Below, piece by piece: positions 17,054 through 24,610 of a stretch of 40,318 bases of DNA. Source of the DNA: Lachnospiraceae bacterium. GTDB taxonomy: Bacteria; Bacillota; Clostridia; Lachnospirales; Lachnospiraceae. The notes under the pieces are model-generated. The model saw only the letters and a program-made list of their open reading frames with translations, had not been told where the DNA came from and did no database searches. The DNA is taken from contig DLZQ01000055.1 in assembly GCA_003447295.1 (NCBI GenBank), positions 1 to 40,318 on the forward strand, given 5' to 3'. The position numbers and the translations under genes were made by a program. Position 1 is the first letter of the stretch; every line of letters starts with the position of its first letter.

Positions 17054-17083
17054 AATATAGCAATGCCTGTTTTGTCTTGTCAA
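17054..17083 (-). promoter_or_regulatory. Sigma-A promoter of glnA
   Basis: Minus-strand TTGACA, 18-nt spacer, TATATT, about 80 bp before the glnA start. The leader after it contains a CACGG...CCGTG hairpin. Confidence 0.75.
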
Positions 17084-17173
17084 TGCGAAGTTCTCCTCTT
17101 TTGCGGTACTATGTGGGAGCTCCTGCGCATACTATTTATAAAGATCATCCCATCATTCCAAGGAGACCCAAGA

Positions 17174-17929
17174 ATGAGTGCAAATACAAAGATCGTCGTA
17201 CTTCGCAGAAAAGAACTGCTCTATACCGGAATCTTCGCCGCGCTGGGGGTGTTGTTCGTCATATTACTGTTAATGTTATTGTTACCGGGCAAGGATACAG
17301 ATGCCTCCTATGGGACACCGGATTCCCCTGACGGTACTGCTGCTACTGAAATGCCGGACAATGTGGCAGATCTCGGACGTTCGTCACAGTTCTCTGATGC
17401 GGAGGATGTCTCCACGGGAGCTAGTGCAGACACCGGTGCTGTTGACAATGCCGGTGCTGTTCTGGATAACGTCTCCGGGTCTGTCGGTACTGACAATACA
17501 TATATCCCTGGGATCTATACCACGGAGCTGATCCTCGGCAGTGAGACTGCAAACGTGGAAGTCATCGTAAATGACCACGCCATTACATCCGTAAGCCTCG
17601 CCGATCCGAGCGAAACACTTACTACCATGTATCCACTGTTAGAGCCTGCCATGGAATCCTTAAACGACCAGCTCTGTGAAATGCAGGATCCGAGCCAGGT
17701 GACCTATTCCGCCGAGACCAGGTATACTTCCCTGGTGCTGCTGGAAGCGGTAAAGGCATCGCTGGAAAAGGCAAAGCCCAAGGCTACACCAGAGGCTTCC
17801 ACTACTCCAACGGCAACTACTGCGCCGACGGCTTCCCCCGAGAATGCAACGGTCACTTCTTCGGAAACGGATGGGAAAACTGCGGAACCTACGAAGATGC
17901 CGACAGCGGATATCAATCCTGCGGCATAA
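17174..17929 (+). CDS. Membrane-anchored extracellular protein with FMN-bind-like domain
   Basis: This 251-residue protein has a basic N-terminus, one membrane anchor (about 16-37), an acidic Ser/Asp-rich linker and a domain at about 105-190 (IPGIYTTELILGSETANVEVIVNDHAITSVSLA) whose pattern resembles FMN_bind domains. The end is a Thr/Pro/Ala-rich tail. The usual serine/threonine flavinylation motif is not obvious, so a flavin cofactor is uncertain. The start at 17174 follows CCAAGGAG; an upstream in-frame ATG at 17033 lies in the glnA promoter region and is unlikely. Transcribed divergently from glnA. Function unknown. Confidence 0.7.
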   Translation: MSANTKIVVLRRKELLYTGIFAALGVLFVILLLMLLLPGKDTDASYGTPDSPDGTAATEMPDNVADLGRSSQFSDAEDVSTGASADTGAVDNAGAVLDNVSGSVGTDNTYIPGIYTTELILGSETANVEVIVNDHAITSVSLADPSETLTTMYPLLEPAMESLNDQLCEMQDPSQVTYSAETRYTSLVLLEAVKASLEKAKPKATPEASTTPTATTAPTASPENATVTSSETDGKTAEPTKMPTADINPAA

Positions 17930-17982
17930 GGACTCGGGTACACGGTTTACAAGATAGTGTAACAATCGCAACTATTGCGCAG

Positions 17983-18015
17983 GCACAAATCTGTACCTGG
18001 CTCATCGTATACACA
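17983..18015. repeat. Second copy of the hairpin-C right half
   Basis: This 33-bp stretch matches 3036-3068 at 31 of 33 bases (GCACAAATCTGTAC core, then GGCTCATC and TATACACA). Like the first copy it runs straight into the A-run of a minus-strand terminator. A full left arm is not present here. Confidence 0.85.
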
Positions 18016-18047
18016 AAAAAGGGCGCATGCCTCCCGGCATGCACCCC
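18015..18047 (-). terminator. Rho-independent terminator after the AlbA_2 gene
   Basis: Minus-strand GGGGTGCATGCC / GGCATGCGCCC stem followed by TTTTTT. It lies about 125 bp after the stop at 18174 and also faces the convergent gene ending at 17929. Confidence 0.8.
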
Positions 18048-18173
18048 ATTGTGCGTTTTATTGTAATATTTTGTTTGCAACACTGGGTTTATTTTATACT
18101 ATTTGTGGTGGAGATGCAAGGGAAAATTACTTCTCTTTTTCTCTATCCCACTAAAGTATCCTTATTTTCCTGC

Positions 18174-19685
18174 TCACTTTATAATCCAATATCCGCCTTT
18201 ACTCGGGCCTTCATATTCGATTATTCCACTAGTCTTCAATTTATTTATTGAACGTTTAACCGTACTGAGTGAAACCTCTATCTGACTCGCCATTTCCTCT
18301 CGTGTTACATACTTATTCATTCGTATCAACTGCAAAATAGCATCCTCCACTGAGTTCGCATTTTGGGGTTCATTTTGAGGTTCATTTTGGGGTTCATTTT
18401 GGGGCTCACCTTGTTCCATTAAGAAATCCGGATGAATAGGTATCTCAACAGTAACTGCTCTTCTTTCATCATCCGTTTCAAATGTCGCTTTAGGAGAACC
18501 ATTATCTCTAAGTTCCTCTTGTATAGTAGGAATTCCTGTAGATTTTCCTTCTGTCAAATCTAACTCCTTCAAAAATTCTCCCAATCGTTTGTTTCTATAA
18601 TATCGAGATTTGAATCGTTCTCCCTCAGCAATTGTCTTTTGCGAGATTGAACGGTCAATACCTGGATAACTAATAATCCGAACACAATCTGGTTCAATCT
18701 CTATGATTATTGCCTGATAGGATTGATAATCACGATGATAAAAAGCATTGACCACAGCTTCCTCTAACGCCTGATACGGATAGCTGTACCGGCGAATGGC
18801 TTCCATCTGATAATCTACTTTCGTGACCTTTTCCTCAATCACCATGTCCTGTAGCTTTTCCATAGTTCTTTTAATCATTGTCGGCACAGAGCCTTTGATA
18901 ACCGGCACTTCAATAAAATTATTTGGATTTTTAATGCTACCTTCCGGAAATTTTGTAATTTCAACCTGTGTATATGGAAAGAATTTGTCCAAATGCTCAC
19001 AAAACATCATCAGTGCCGCATTAGATATACATAGCTGCTCCGGTGGTCCTACAAGAAGTTGCATGTCTCCAAGCACTTCCATAACACCACGTTTTCCAAT
19101 CTGCTTTGCCAGCTTGCTTTTGGTTGTATTGAGATGGTCCGTTAGCAACGCAACCGATATGTCTGACTCTGTAGCCTCAAAATTAGGCCTCGTGTCAAAC
19201 GGTGCGTAGTTTGTCATATTAATTAATTCTCGTTCCTGCTCCGCATTTGCACGAACCGAGCTTGTCGCATACCGTATATAGTAATAATACTTTTTATCCT
19301 TCTTAGCCGTAACATGCTCTGGTGCCTTATACGGTCTTTGCACTCCAGGTGTCACCCACAATACAACAACATTTTTCCCATCAACTTGTTCAATAATCAC
19401 ACGTGGAAAATATACCGGAATCATTGTATTATTATAACCCAAAAGTTCCTTTTGTATGGTATCCAACTCATATTCTTCCAAACCCTTTACCGGGCGAACT
19501 GCAACACCGTTCTTCTCCTCGACACCAATCAAAACATATCCGCCACCAACATTGTCAAAATCATTGGCAAATGCACAAATGCTATGATAAATATCATCCG
19601 GATTCCACGATGCTTTAAATTCGATCCTATCAGATTCCACTCTTCGCTTATTTAATAAGTCTTCTATGCTAAGCTCCAATTCCAT
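18174..19685 (-). CDS. AlbA_2 (Schlafen-like) putative DNA-binding / ATP-binding protein
   Basis: This 503-residue protein begins with an AlbA_2 domain (about 15-135; ESDRIEFKASWNPDDIYHSICAFANDFDNVGGGYVLIGVEE), continues through a middle segment with EEAVVNAFYHRDYQ and IISYPGI typical of the C-terminal ATPase-like part of these proteins (about 280-385), then a repeated EPQN linker and a winged helix (about 447-503; VTREEMASQIEVSLSTVKRSINKL). The family is common in accessory regions, annotated as transcriptional regulators or ATP-binding proteins, and some members are linked to phage defence; none of this fixes its role here. Base composition is more AT-rich than its neighbours. A small ORF ends 21 bp upstream. 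Confidence 0.82.
   Translation of the reverse strand: MELELSIEDLLNKRRVESDRIEFKASWNPDDIYHSICAFANDFDNVGGGYVLIGVEEKNGVAVRPVKGLEEYELDTIQKELLGYNNTMIPVYFPRVIIEQVDGKNVVVLWVTPGVQRPYKAPEHVTAKKDKKYYYYIRYATSSVRANAEQERELINMTNYAPFDTRPNFEATESDISVALLTDHLNTTKSKLAKQIGKRGVMEVLGDMQLLVGPPEQLCISNAALMMFCEHLDKFFPYTQVEITKFPEGSIKNPNNFIEVPVIKGSVPTMIKRTMEKLQDMVIEEKVTKVDYQMEAIRRYSYPYQALEEAVVNAFYHRDYQSYQAIIIEIEPDCVRIISYPGIDRSISQKTIAEGERFKSRYYRNKRLGEFLKELDLTEGKSTGIPTIQEELRDNGSPKATFETDDERRAVTVEIPIHPDFLMEQGEPQNEPQNEPQNEPQNANSVEDAILQLIRMNKYVTREEMASQIEVSLSTVKRSINKLKTSGIIEYEGPSKGGYWIIK
18361..18408 (-). repeat. Four 12-bp tandem repeats encoding EPQN
   Basis: Four copies of TTTTGGGGTTCA with one base changed in two copies. 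On the coding strand they give four EPQN units in the linker ahead of the winged helix. Slippage here would change linker length without a frameshift. Confidence 0.9.
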
Positions 19686-19706
19686 TTACTTCACCACTTT
19701 CATAAT

Positions 19707-19877
19707 TTAGGACTTCCCCATCTCTTTCTCAGCATCCTCTCGTTTAATCCGATAATACGAAAGCTCTTTCAGTATTTCCGTGTCAGTTACATTGGATTCA
19801 TAATCTGAAAAATCATTACTTTCAATTATTGGCATAATTTGTTTCATCATTAACCATAATTTATCGTAACAAATCAA
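19707..19877 (-). CDS. Small hypothetical protein upstream of the AlbA_2 gene
   Basis: This protein of about 56 residues is acidic and probably helical in its second half (TDTEILKELSYYRIKREDAEKEMG). I do not recognise it. The start is uncertain: the strong GGGAGGGG site is followed after three bases by TTG at 19877, chosen here; an in-frame TTG at 19898 lies before that site and an ATG lies at 19850. It ends 21 bp before the AlbA_2 gene and is probably co-transcribed with it. Confidence 0.5.
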   Translation of the reverse strand: MICYDKLWLMMKQIMPIIESNDFSDYESNVTDTEILKELSYYRIKREDAEKEMGKS

Positions 19878-19912
19878 TTGCCCCTCCCAATAAGACAAAA
19901 AACACTAAATTA

Positions 19913-19942
19913 ATTCTACCACTTACCATTTAGCAGTTTCAA
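19913..19942 (-). promoter_or_regulatory. Candidate promoter of the small ORF / AlbA_2 pair
   Basis: Minus-strand TTGAAA, 18-nt spacer, TAGAAT. The -35 lies in the last codons of the HigA-like gene. Confidence 0.45.
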
Positions 19943-20267
19943 CAAAAACTTTCGACTTCCCGAAGGTATTTGTGTTGCATATTGCACTATATTGGGGCAC
20001 AAATTCTATCTTAAGTGTCATCCCCATGCCTTCAGCTAATCTCTTAAGCAAATTTAAGGAAGGATTTCTTGTCCCATTTTCAATTTTACTAATATCCGCC
20101 TGGCTGATTCCGGTGCGTTCCGACAGTTCTTTTTGCGTCATGTTTATTGAATTTCTTGCATCTACCATAGCTCTTATCACATCAAGTTCCGGCTGAATTG
20201 CCTCATACTCTTTTCGGAATTCGTCATTCTTCATTTCCTCAGAAAGCATTTCATTTAAGGTTTTCAT
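19923..20267 (-). CDS. HigA-like antitoxin / XRE-family regulator
   Basis: This 114-residue protein has a helix-turn-helix of the Cro/C1 type at about 43-82 (MTQKELSERTGISQADISKIENGTRNPSLNLLKRLAEGMG), typical of HigA antitoxins encoded downstream of a HigB/RelE toxin. The toxin gene in front of it is broken, so this is probably an orphan antitoxin that can still bind its own promoter. The N-terminal extension and the C-terminal EFVPQY segment fit the family. Confidence 0.85.
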   Translation of the reverse strand: MKTLNEMLSEEMKNDEFRKEYEAIQPELDVIRAMVDARNSINMTQKELSERTGISQADISKIENGTRNPSLNLLKRLAEGMGMTLKIEFVPQYSAICNTNTFGKSKVFVETAKW

Positions 20268-20426
20268 TCTCTGCCATCCTTTCTATAAAATCTATTCTCC
20301 GCTTCTTGGCTGTTTGTATCTCCAACATACCATACATCTTTGCTCTCATTTTAGGAGTTAATTGTTTTAGGACTGCACAGGTATTTTTCCATTAACATCC
20401 TCATATGCAATTACTTCAAATGTCAT
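20251..20426 (-). pseudogene. Broken HigB/RelE-type toxin gene
   Basis: From ATG at 20426 with a good AAAGGAGA site the reading gives MTFEVIAYEDVNGKIPVQS and stops. One frame over, the sequence continues LKQLTPKMRAKMYGMLEI and then QTAKKRRIDFIERM, the start and the basic end of HigB-type toxins. So there is a frameshift near 20370 and the central part, including the RNase core, is missing (about 58 residues remain of roughly 110). The remnant overlaps the antitoxin start by 17 bp, the normal toxin-antitoxin layout. Confidence 0.75.
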
Positions 20427-20441
20427 TCTCTCTTCTCCTTT

Positions 20442-20470
20442 AGTATATGTTATATATGCCATATTGTCAA
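20442..20470 (-). promoter_or_regulatory. Sigma-A promoter of the toxin-antitoxin remnant
   Basis: Minus-strand consensus TTGACA, 17-nt spacer, TATACT. The -10 ends 15 bp before the remnant's ATG, so the transcript would have a very short leader. Confidence 0.8.
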
Positions 20471-20708
20471 TGAAACATTCTTATCCCTCTCCTGTTTCTG
20501 TTATTGTCATTGGGTAATTAAGCTGGAATTCTTCTGAAGTCACAGACATCAGTTTACATTGATATAGAAATTTTGAAATAGAAAAAATCTGCTTATGAAC
20601 AAAGGATAGCAAACTACTCTCTGCTTGTCAACATGGCATAATGACAAAATAAAAAAATACGCTTATGCTATGAGATTCCTATAAAAATAATTTGGAGGAT
20701 TTAGCAAT
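20471..20708. other. Intergenic space without recognised gene
   Basis: AT-rich stretch between the toxin-antitoxin promoter and the fliC terminator. I see no open frame with a ribosome-binding site, no RNA gene and no strong repeat. Confidence 0.6.
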
Positions 20709-20738
20709 AAAAGAAGCCGGTGCATCAGCACCGGCTTC
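20709..20738 (-). terminator. Rho-independent terminator of fliC
   Basis: Perfect 11-bp stem GAAGCCGGTGC / GCACCGGCTTC with a 4-nt loop, followed on the minus strand by TTTTATTG. It is about 37 bp after the fliC stop. Confidence 0.92.
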
Positions 20739-20774
20739 TCTTGTATTACGTTAGTTATGAACCTTTTACAGAGA

Positions 20775-22328
20775 TTACTGTAACAGAGACAGTACGCCCT
20801 GGTTGGACTGGTTAGACTGAGCCAACATAGCCTGACCTGCCTGAGCCAGGATGTTGTTGTTGGAGTACTTAACCATCTCAGTAGCCATATCGGTATCACG
20901 GATCTGGCTTTCTGCGCTGGTGGTATTCTCAACTACGTTGTCCAGGTTGTTGATGGTGTGCTCCAGGCGGTTCTGAACAGCACCAAGTGCGGAACGCTGA
21001 GTGGAAACCTTCTGAATAGCAGCCTTGATGGTGTCGATAGCGCTCAGAGAATTTGTATCATCTGCACCGTCTACCTTGATACCCTTGATTCCAAGAGTGG
21101 TTGCATCCATAGCTTCGATCTCCAGACCAATCTGGTTGTTGCTGGTCGCATCAGCGCCAACGTGCAGATTCAGGCTGAGTGCGCCCTTACCTGTCTCAGA
21201 TTTGCTGATGAATTTACTCAGCTTATCGTCTTCCTGTAAGGTATTGCCCTTAGTACCAACTGCATTACCGTTGGAATCATACAGACCACCCTTGTAGGTT
21301 ACCTTTCCATCATCGTCTGTCTCGAAATAGCTCTCCAGACCATTAGCTGCGATTGCATTGCCATCCTTGTCATACAGATTCGGCTCAGTAATCTTGAAGT
21401 CGGTTCCTTCTACTGCTTCGGTGCCTAAAGTAGCTGTACTATAATATTTTCCAATATTTGTTACTTGGTCTGTTGTTAATTCTGCACCCACCTTAAATGC
21501 TACTGTACCATCCGCATTTTTCAATTCATTCTTTGCAACTTTAACAGTATCTCCGTTATCTGCTGCAGTACCTGTTGCCTTTGTCTTTGCCTCTGCATCT
21601 GTGTAATATGAAGTCACATCAGTGTCGGTTGCTAAAATATCTCCTGCTTTGTAAACTTCATGACCATTTGCGTCATACAAAGATTTGTTTAACTTTGCCT
21701 TATCTTCCAAATCGGTTCCAGCAACAGCGGCGGTATGTGTACCAGCGGTTTTGTATACTTTCTCGCCTTTTTCAATCATACTCTTTGCAGCGGATGTGGA
21801 TAAGTCATTACCACATACATCCTTAAGACTGGTAGTAAGCTCATTTCCATCCTTATCAGTAAGCATAGTCTGGGTTCCGCTGTAGCTGTATACGCTAGAA
21901 GTCTTGGTGTTGTCACCCTTTAACAGATAAGTCTCATTGAACTTGGTTGTCTCAGCGACACGGTCAATCTCGGTTACCAACTGATCGATTTCATCCTGAA
22001 TATAATTTCTGTCATCTTCAGAGTTGGTTCCGTTAGCAGACTTTACAGCCAGTTCATTCATTCTCTGCAGCATATCATGAACTTCTGTCAGAGCACCTTC
22101 AGCGGTCTGCACTGCGGAAATACCGTCCTGTGCGTTGCTGGAAGCCTGTGTCAGTCCTCTGATCTGCTTTCTCATTTTCTCGCTGATGGAAAGGCCAGCT
22201 GCATCATCTGCTGCTCTGTTGATCTTGTATCCGGAAGAGAGTTTCTCAGTAGACTTTGCCTGAGAAGCAGTGGTCAGACCTAACATTCTGTTAGAGTTCA
22301 TAGCTGTAAGATTGTGTTGTACTACCAT
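20775..22328 (-). CDS. fliC: Flagellin
   Basis: This 517-residue filament protein has conserved D0/D1 ends (MVVQHNLTAMNSNRMLG; C-terminal NNILAQAGQAMLAQSNQSNQGVLSLLQ) and a variable middle (about 140-390). Residues 87-100 (LQRMNELAVKSANG) match the TLR5-recognised D1 stretch of Salmonella flagellin except for a few changes, including Asn in place of the second Arg. The middle holds degenerate repeats of the LYDxxGNxV type. The start at 22328 follows AAGGAGG by 8 nt; a reading extended to 22409 is leader. A sigma-28 promoter and a CsrA-like leader precede it. It stands alone, separated from fliD-fliT by an IS and an ATPase gene. Confidence 0.97.
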   Translation of the reverse strand: MVVQHNLTAMNSNRMLGLTTASQAKSTEKLSSGYKINRAADDAAGLSISEKMRKQIRGLTQASSNAQDGISAVQTAEGALTEVHDMLQRMNELAVKSANGTNSEDDRNYIQDEIDQLVTEIDRVAETTKFNETYLLKGDNTKTSSVYSYSGTQTMLTDKDGNELTTSLKDVCGNDLSTSAAKSMIEKGEKVYKTAGTHTAAVAGTDLEDKAKLNKSLYDANGHEVYKAGDILATDTDVTSYYTDAEAKTKATGTAADNGDTVKVAKNELKNADGTVAFKVGAELTTDQVTNIGKYYSTATLGTEAVEGTDFKITEPNLYDKDGNAIAANGLESYFETDDDGKVTYKGGLYDSNGNAVGTKGNTLQEDDKLSKFISKSETGKGALSLNLHVGADATSNNQIGLEIEAMDATTLGIKGIKVDGADDTNSLSAIDTIKAAIQKVSTQRSALGAVQNRLEHTINNLDNVVENTTSAESQIRDTDMATEMVKYSNNNILAQAGQAMLAQSNQSNQGVLSLLQ

Positions 22329-22336
22329 AATATATT

Positions 22337-22369
22337 CCTCCTTGAATTGACGAGCGCTTCCCTGCGCTC
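22337..22369 (-). promoter_or_regulatory. Putative dual CsrA-binding site in the fliC leader
   Basis: Hairpin GAGCGC-AGGGAA-GCGCTC presents AGGGA in its loop. Fifteen bases later the ribosome-binding site AAGGAGG contains a second ANGGA. This is the known layout of CsrA control of Bacillus hag: one site in an upstream hairpin, one on the ribosome-binding site. csrA and fliW are in this window. Confidence 0.75.
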
Positions 22370-22514
22370 CGTTATTTGCTTTGGCAATGTCAGCTCCAAG
22401 TTCGCACATCCTGTCACTTTCATCGCCATTGTCTTCCGTTTCTCCGGCGTGCGAAACCTTAGATTCAGAAGAATGGTTAGGTAAGCAATTGTTTTATTTG
22501 CTTTACTTGATAAG

Positions 22515-22541
22515 TATATCGGAGAGGATTTCGGAAACTTA
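22515..22541 (-). promoter_or_regulatory. Sigma-28 (SigD/FliA) promoter of fliC
   Basis: Minus-strand TAAG, 15 nt, CCGATATA, close to the TAAA-N15-GCCGATAA consensus. It gives a leader of about 180 nt. The IS30 element ends about 40 bp upstream, leaving the promoter intact. Confidence 0.8.
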
Positions 22542-22564
22542 ACCCCTTTTACAAAAAATGTTGA

Positions 22565-22578
22565 CTTTTTTATTTTCT
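22565..22578. repeat. Left target-site duplication of the IS30-family element
   Basis: CTTTTTTATTTTCT, identical to 24611-24624 at the other end of the element. Confidence 0.75.
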
Positions 22579-22622
22579 ACTCAATTGCCAAAGTAAATTC
22601 CGGCCGTTCCATCCCCAAAGCT

Positions 22623-22669
22623 GAAGTTACTTTGGCAAATTCTCAAATGGAAGTTACTCTTGCAAATTT
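22623..22669 (+). repeat. Left subterminal copies of the IS end motif
   Basis: GAAGTTACTTTGGCAAATT (22623-22641) and GGAAGTTACTCTTGCAAAT (from 22649) repeat the terminal motif in the opposite orientation to the left end itself. They are candidate transposase-binding sites. Confidence 0.65.
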
Positions 22670-22739
22670 TTACATCTCTGTCTTATTTCATGCTATAGTT
22701 TATCTGCTGTGTCCCGGTTCTTTTTCGGGAGGTGTTCTT

Positions 22740-24059
22740 ATGAGTAAAAATAAACACTTGAGTCTGGATGACAGATGTAAAATTCAGCTGATGCTCGATA
22801 ACAAAGGATCCTTTTCCTCGATTGCTACTCAACTGGAAAAAGATCCAACCACTATTTCAAAGGAGGTCCGCAATCATCTTCAGTATAAGAAAACAGGCGC
22901 TTACCGGCGTTCTTACAACAGCTGTTCAAAACGTATTTCCTGTCAGAAATCCCATATCTGTACTGAATGTCACGCTGTCAGACGGTACTCTTTATGCAGA
23001 CGCTGTTCCATGTGCAATGCTTTCTGCAAGGATTTCGAAAAAGAAACCTGTAAACGTCTTCTGAAACCGCCCTATGTCTGCAACGGCTGCGGAAAACGCT
23101 CCGAATGCAGCCTGGAAAAGCGGGTCTATAACGCTGACTTTGCCCACCGGGAATATCGGGATGTTCTTTCGGAATCCCGGACCGGTCTTTCCTATTCCGA
23201 GGATGAGATCCGTTATCTTGATGAATTCATTTCTCCTCTGATCCGTCAAAAACAGTCTCCACATCACATCTGTGCAACCAATGCAGATTCTCTTACGGTA
23301 AGCGAAAGGACCATTTACCGGCTGATCGATGCCCGCATTATTTCAGCCATGAATATCGATCTCCCCAGAAAAGTACGCTACAGTGCACGCAGAGTAGAGC
23401 GTCACCTGAAAGTCGACAAGGCCTGCCGCATCGGACGCACTTACGAGGACTTTAAGGGATATCTTCTGGAATATCCTGATCTCACAATCACCCAGCTGGA
23501 TTCTGTGGAAGGGAAAAAGGGCAGCAAGGTTCTTCTTACCATTCACTTCGTGAAAGCAGAACTTATGCTTGCTTTTCTCCGTGATCACAACGACTCCCAG
23601 TCCGTGATCGATATCTTTGAACGTCTTTACTTTGAACTGCGTCCAGACCGTTTCTGTTCCCTGTTTAAAGTCTGTCTTGCGGATAACGGTACTGAATTTT
23701 CAAATCCGAGAGCAATCGAATACGACCGGCAGGGAAATCTGCGCACCCGCATTTTTTATTGTGATCCAAGCTCTCCCTACCAGAAAGGCTCTGCGGAACG
23801 CAACCATGAATTTATACGCTGTTTTCTTCCGAAAGGAACTGACTTTGCTCCCTATTCGCAGGAGGATATCTGTCTCATGATGGATCATATCAACTCTTAC
23901 AGCCGGGAAAGTCTGGGAAATAAATGCCCTTATGATGTGTTTTCTTTTCTGTATGGGCAGGAAATTCTGGATCTTCTTGGGTGCCACAAAGTTCCTCCCC
24001 AGGACGTGACACTCAATCGATCCATTTTTCACAAGGAGGACGGCCATGAGAGCAGATAA
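22740..24059 (+). CDS. IS30-family transposase
   Basis: This 439-residue transposase has an N-terminal helix-turn-helix (HLSLDDRCKIQLMLDNKGSF, DPTTISKEVRNHL), a cysteine-rich part at about 69-123 with several CxxC pairs (a likely zinc-binding module), and a C-terminal DDE integrase core with Asp254 (TQLDSVEG), Asp315 (LADNGTEF) and Glu353 (GSAERNHEFIR). All catalytic residues are present and the frame is open, so it may be active. The start at 22740 follows GGGAGG; the in-frame extension to 22632 lies in the IS end. It overlaps the next ORF by 14 bp. Confidence 0.95.
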   Translation: MSKNKHLSLDDRCKIQLMLDNKGSFSSIATQLEKDPTTISKEVRNHLQYKKTGAYRRSYNSCSKRISCQKSHICTECHAVRRYSLCRRCSMCNAFCKDFEKETCKRLLKPPYVCNGCGKRSECSLEKRVYNADFAHREYRDVLSESRTGLSYSEDEIRYLDEFISPLIRQKQSPHHICATNADSLTVSERTIYRLIDARIISAMNIDLPRKVRYSARRVERHLKVDKACRIGRTYEDFKGYLLEYPDLTITQLDSVEGKKGSKVLLTIHFVKAELMLAFLRDHNDSQSVIDIFERLYFELRPDRFCSLFKVCLADNGTEFSNPRAIEYDRQGNLRTRIFYCDPSSPYQKGSAERNHEFIRCFLPKGTDFAPYSQEDICLMMDHINSYSRESLGNKCPYDVFSFLYGQEILDLLGCHKVPPQDVTLNRSIFHKEDGHESR

Positions 24060-24354
24060 GGATTCCATTGATTACCAGGTTAATTTAGCAGCCTTACAGG
24101 AGATGGAAGAAGCCGTTCCCATGACACTGAGAGAACGACGATGTCTCCGAAAGTGGGTTCTTAAAGGCAATGAAATCGAATCGAACCCATGGAACTACAT
24201 GGATTCTGACGGAATGCCCCTGAACTACCTGCAGGCTTTCCGCATCAGATTTGGCTATTCCAGCGGTCCGTGGGACTACTGGAAAGGCTCTGACACAGAG
24301 CTTCTCTGGGATGAACAGCGCCACTGCTTTCTCTCCAGAGATGAATTCTTTTAA
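24046..24354 (+). CDS. Small IS-encoded protein of unknown function
   Basis: This 102-residue protein overlaps the transposase end by 14 bp; an AGGAGG lies 7 bases before its ATG, so it looks deliberately coupled. It is rich in charged and aromatic residues (LRERRCLRKWVLKGNEIESNPWNYMDSDG as seen from residue 28 on, and YSSGPWDYWKG). I do not recognise a family. Its place inside the inverted repeats makes it part of the element, perhaps an accessory transposition factor or regulator. Confidence 0.7.
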   Translation: MRADKDSIDYQVNLAALQEMEEAVPMTLRERRCLRKWVLKGNEIESNPWNYMDSDGMPLNYLQAFRIRFGYSSGPWDYWKGSDTELLWDEQRHCFLSRDEFF

Positions 24355-24402
24355 CTGACATGACAAACCGGGACACAGCTATATATACCTACTTACACGG
24401 GT

Positions 24403-24586
24403 GGAATTTACTAAGGCGAAAAAACAGGAAAATCCCACTTGCGATTTACTATGCCCTTTTTTCCTTGCTTAAGGTCTATTTTACGCTATATTTTTGGAAA
24501 AATCATCTGTTTTTAAGGAGTTTTCACACAGAAAAATCCCCGTCCGACATGCGGGCAGGGATCGACTAGAGATTTACTTCGGCAAA
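24403..24586 (+). repeat. Right subterminal copies of the IS end motif
   Basis: GGAATTTACTAAGGCGAAA (24403-24421), GCGATTTACTATGCCCTTT (from 24441) and GAGATTTACTTCGGCAAA (24569-24586) are degenerate copies of the end motif in one orientation, just inside the terminal repeat. An open frame over 24360-24569 has no other support. A stem TCCCCG...CAGGGA at about 24536-24562 may be a terminator. Confidence 0.6.
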
Positions 24587-24610
24587 CCGGAATTCACTAT
24601 GTCATTTGAG

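Larger units (their letters stand above)
22579..24610 (+). mobile_element. IS30-family insertion sequence, about 2.03 kb
   Basis: The element carries an IS30-family transposase and a small second ORF. Its ends are imperfect 24-bp inverted repeats: 22580-22603 and 24587-24610 match at 20 of 24 positions (CTCAA...AGTnAATTCCGG). A perfect 14-bp direct repeat flanks it, long for the family, where I recall 2-3 bp as usual. Ends carry additional copies of the same motif. It lies between the fliC promoter and the DUF4143 ATPase gene. The exact left edge is uncertain by one base. Confidence 0.8.

Noticed and set aside
22329..22409. 27-codon N-terminal extension of flagellin
   Set aside because: Flagellin begins at MVVQHN after a strong ribosome-binding site; the extension contains the CsrA-type hairpin and is leader RNA.
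24360..24569. 69-codon open frame in the IS right end
   Set aside because: No ribosome-binding site, low-complexity composition and overlap with end motifs.
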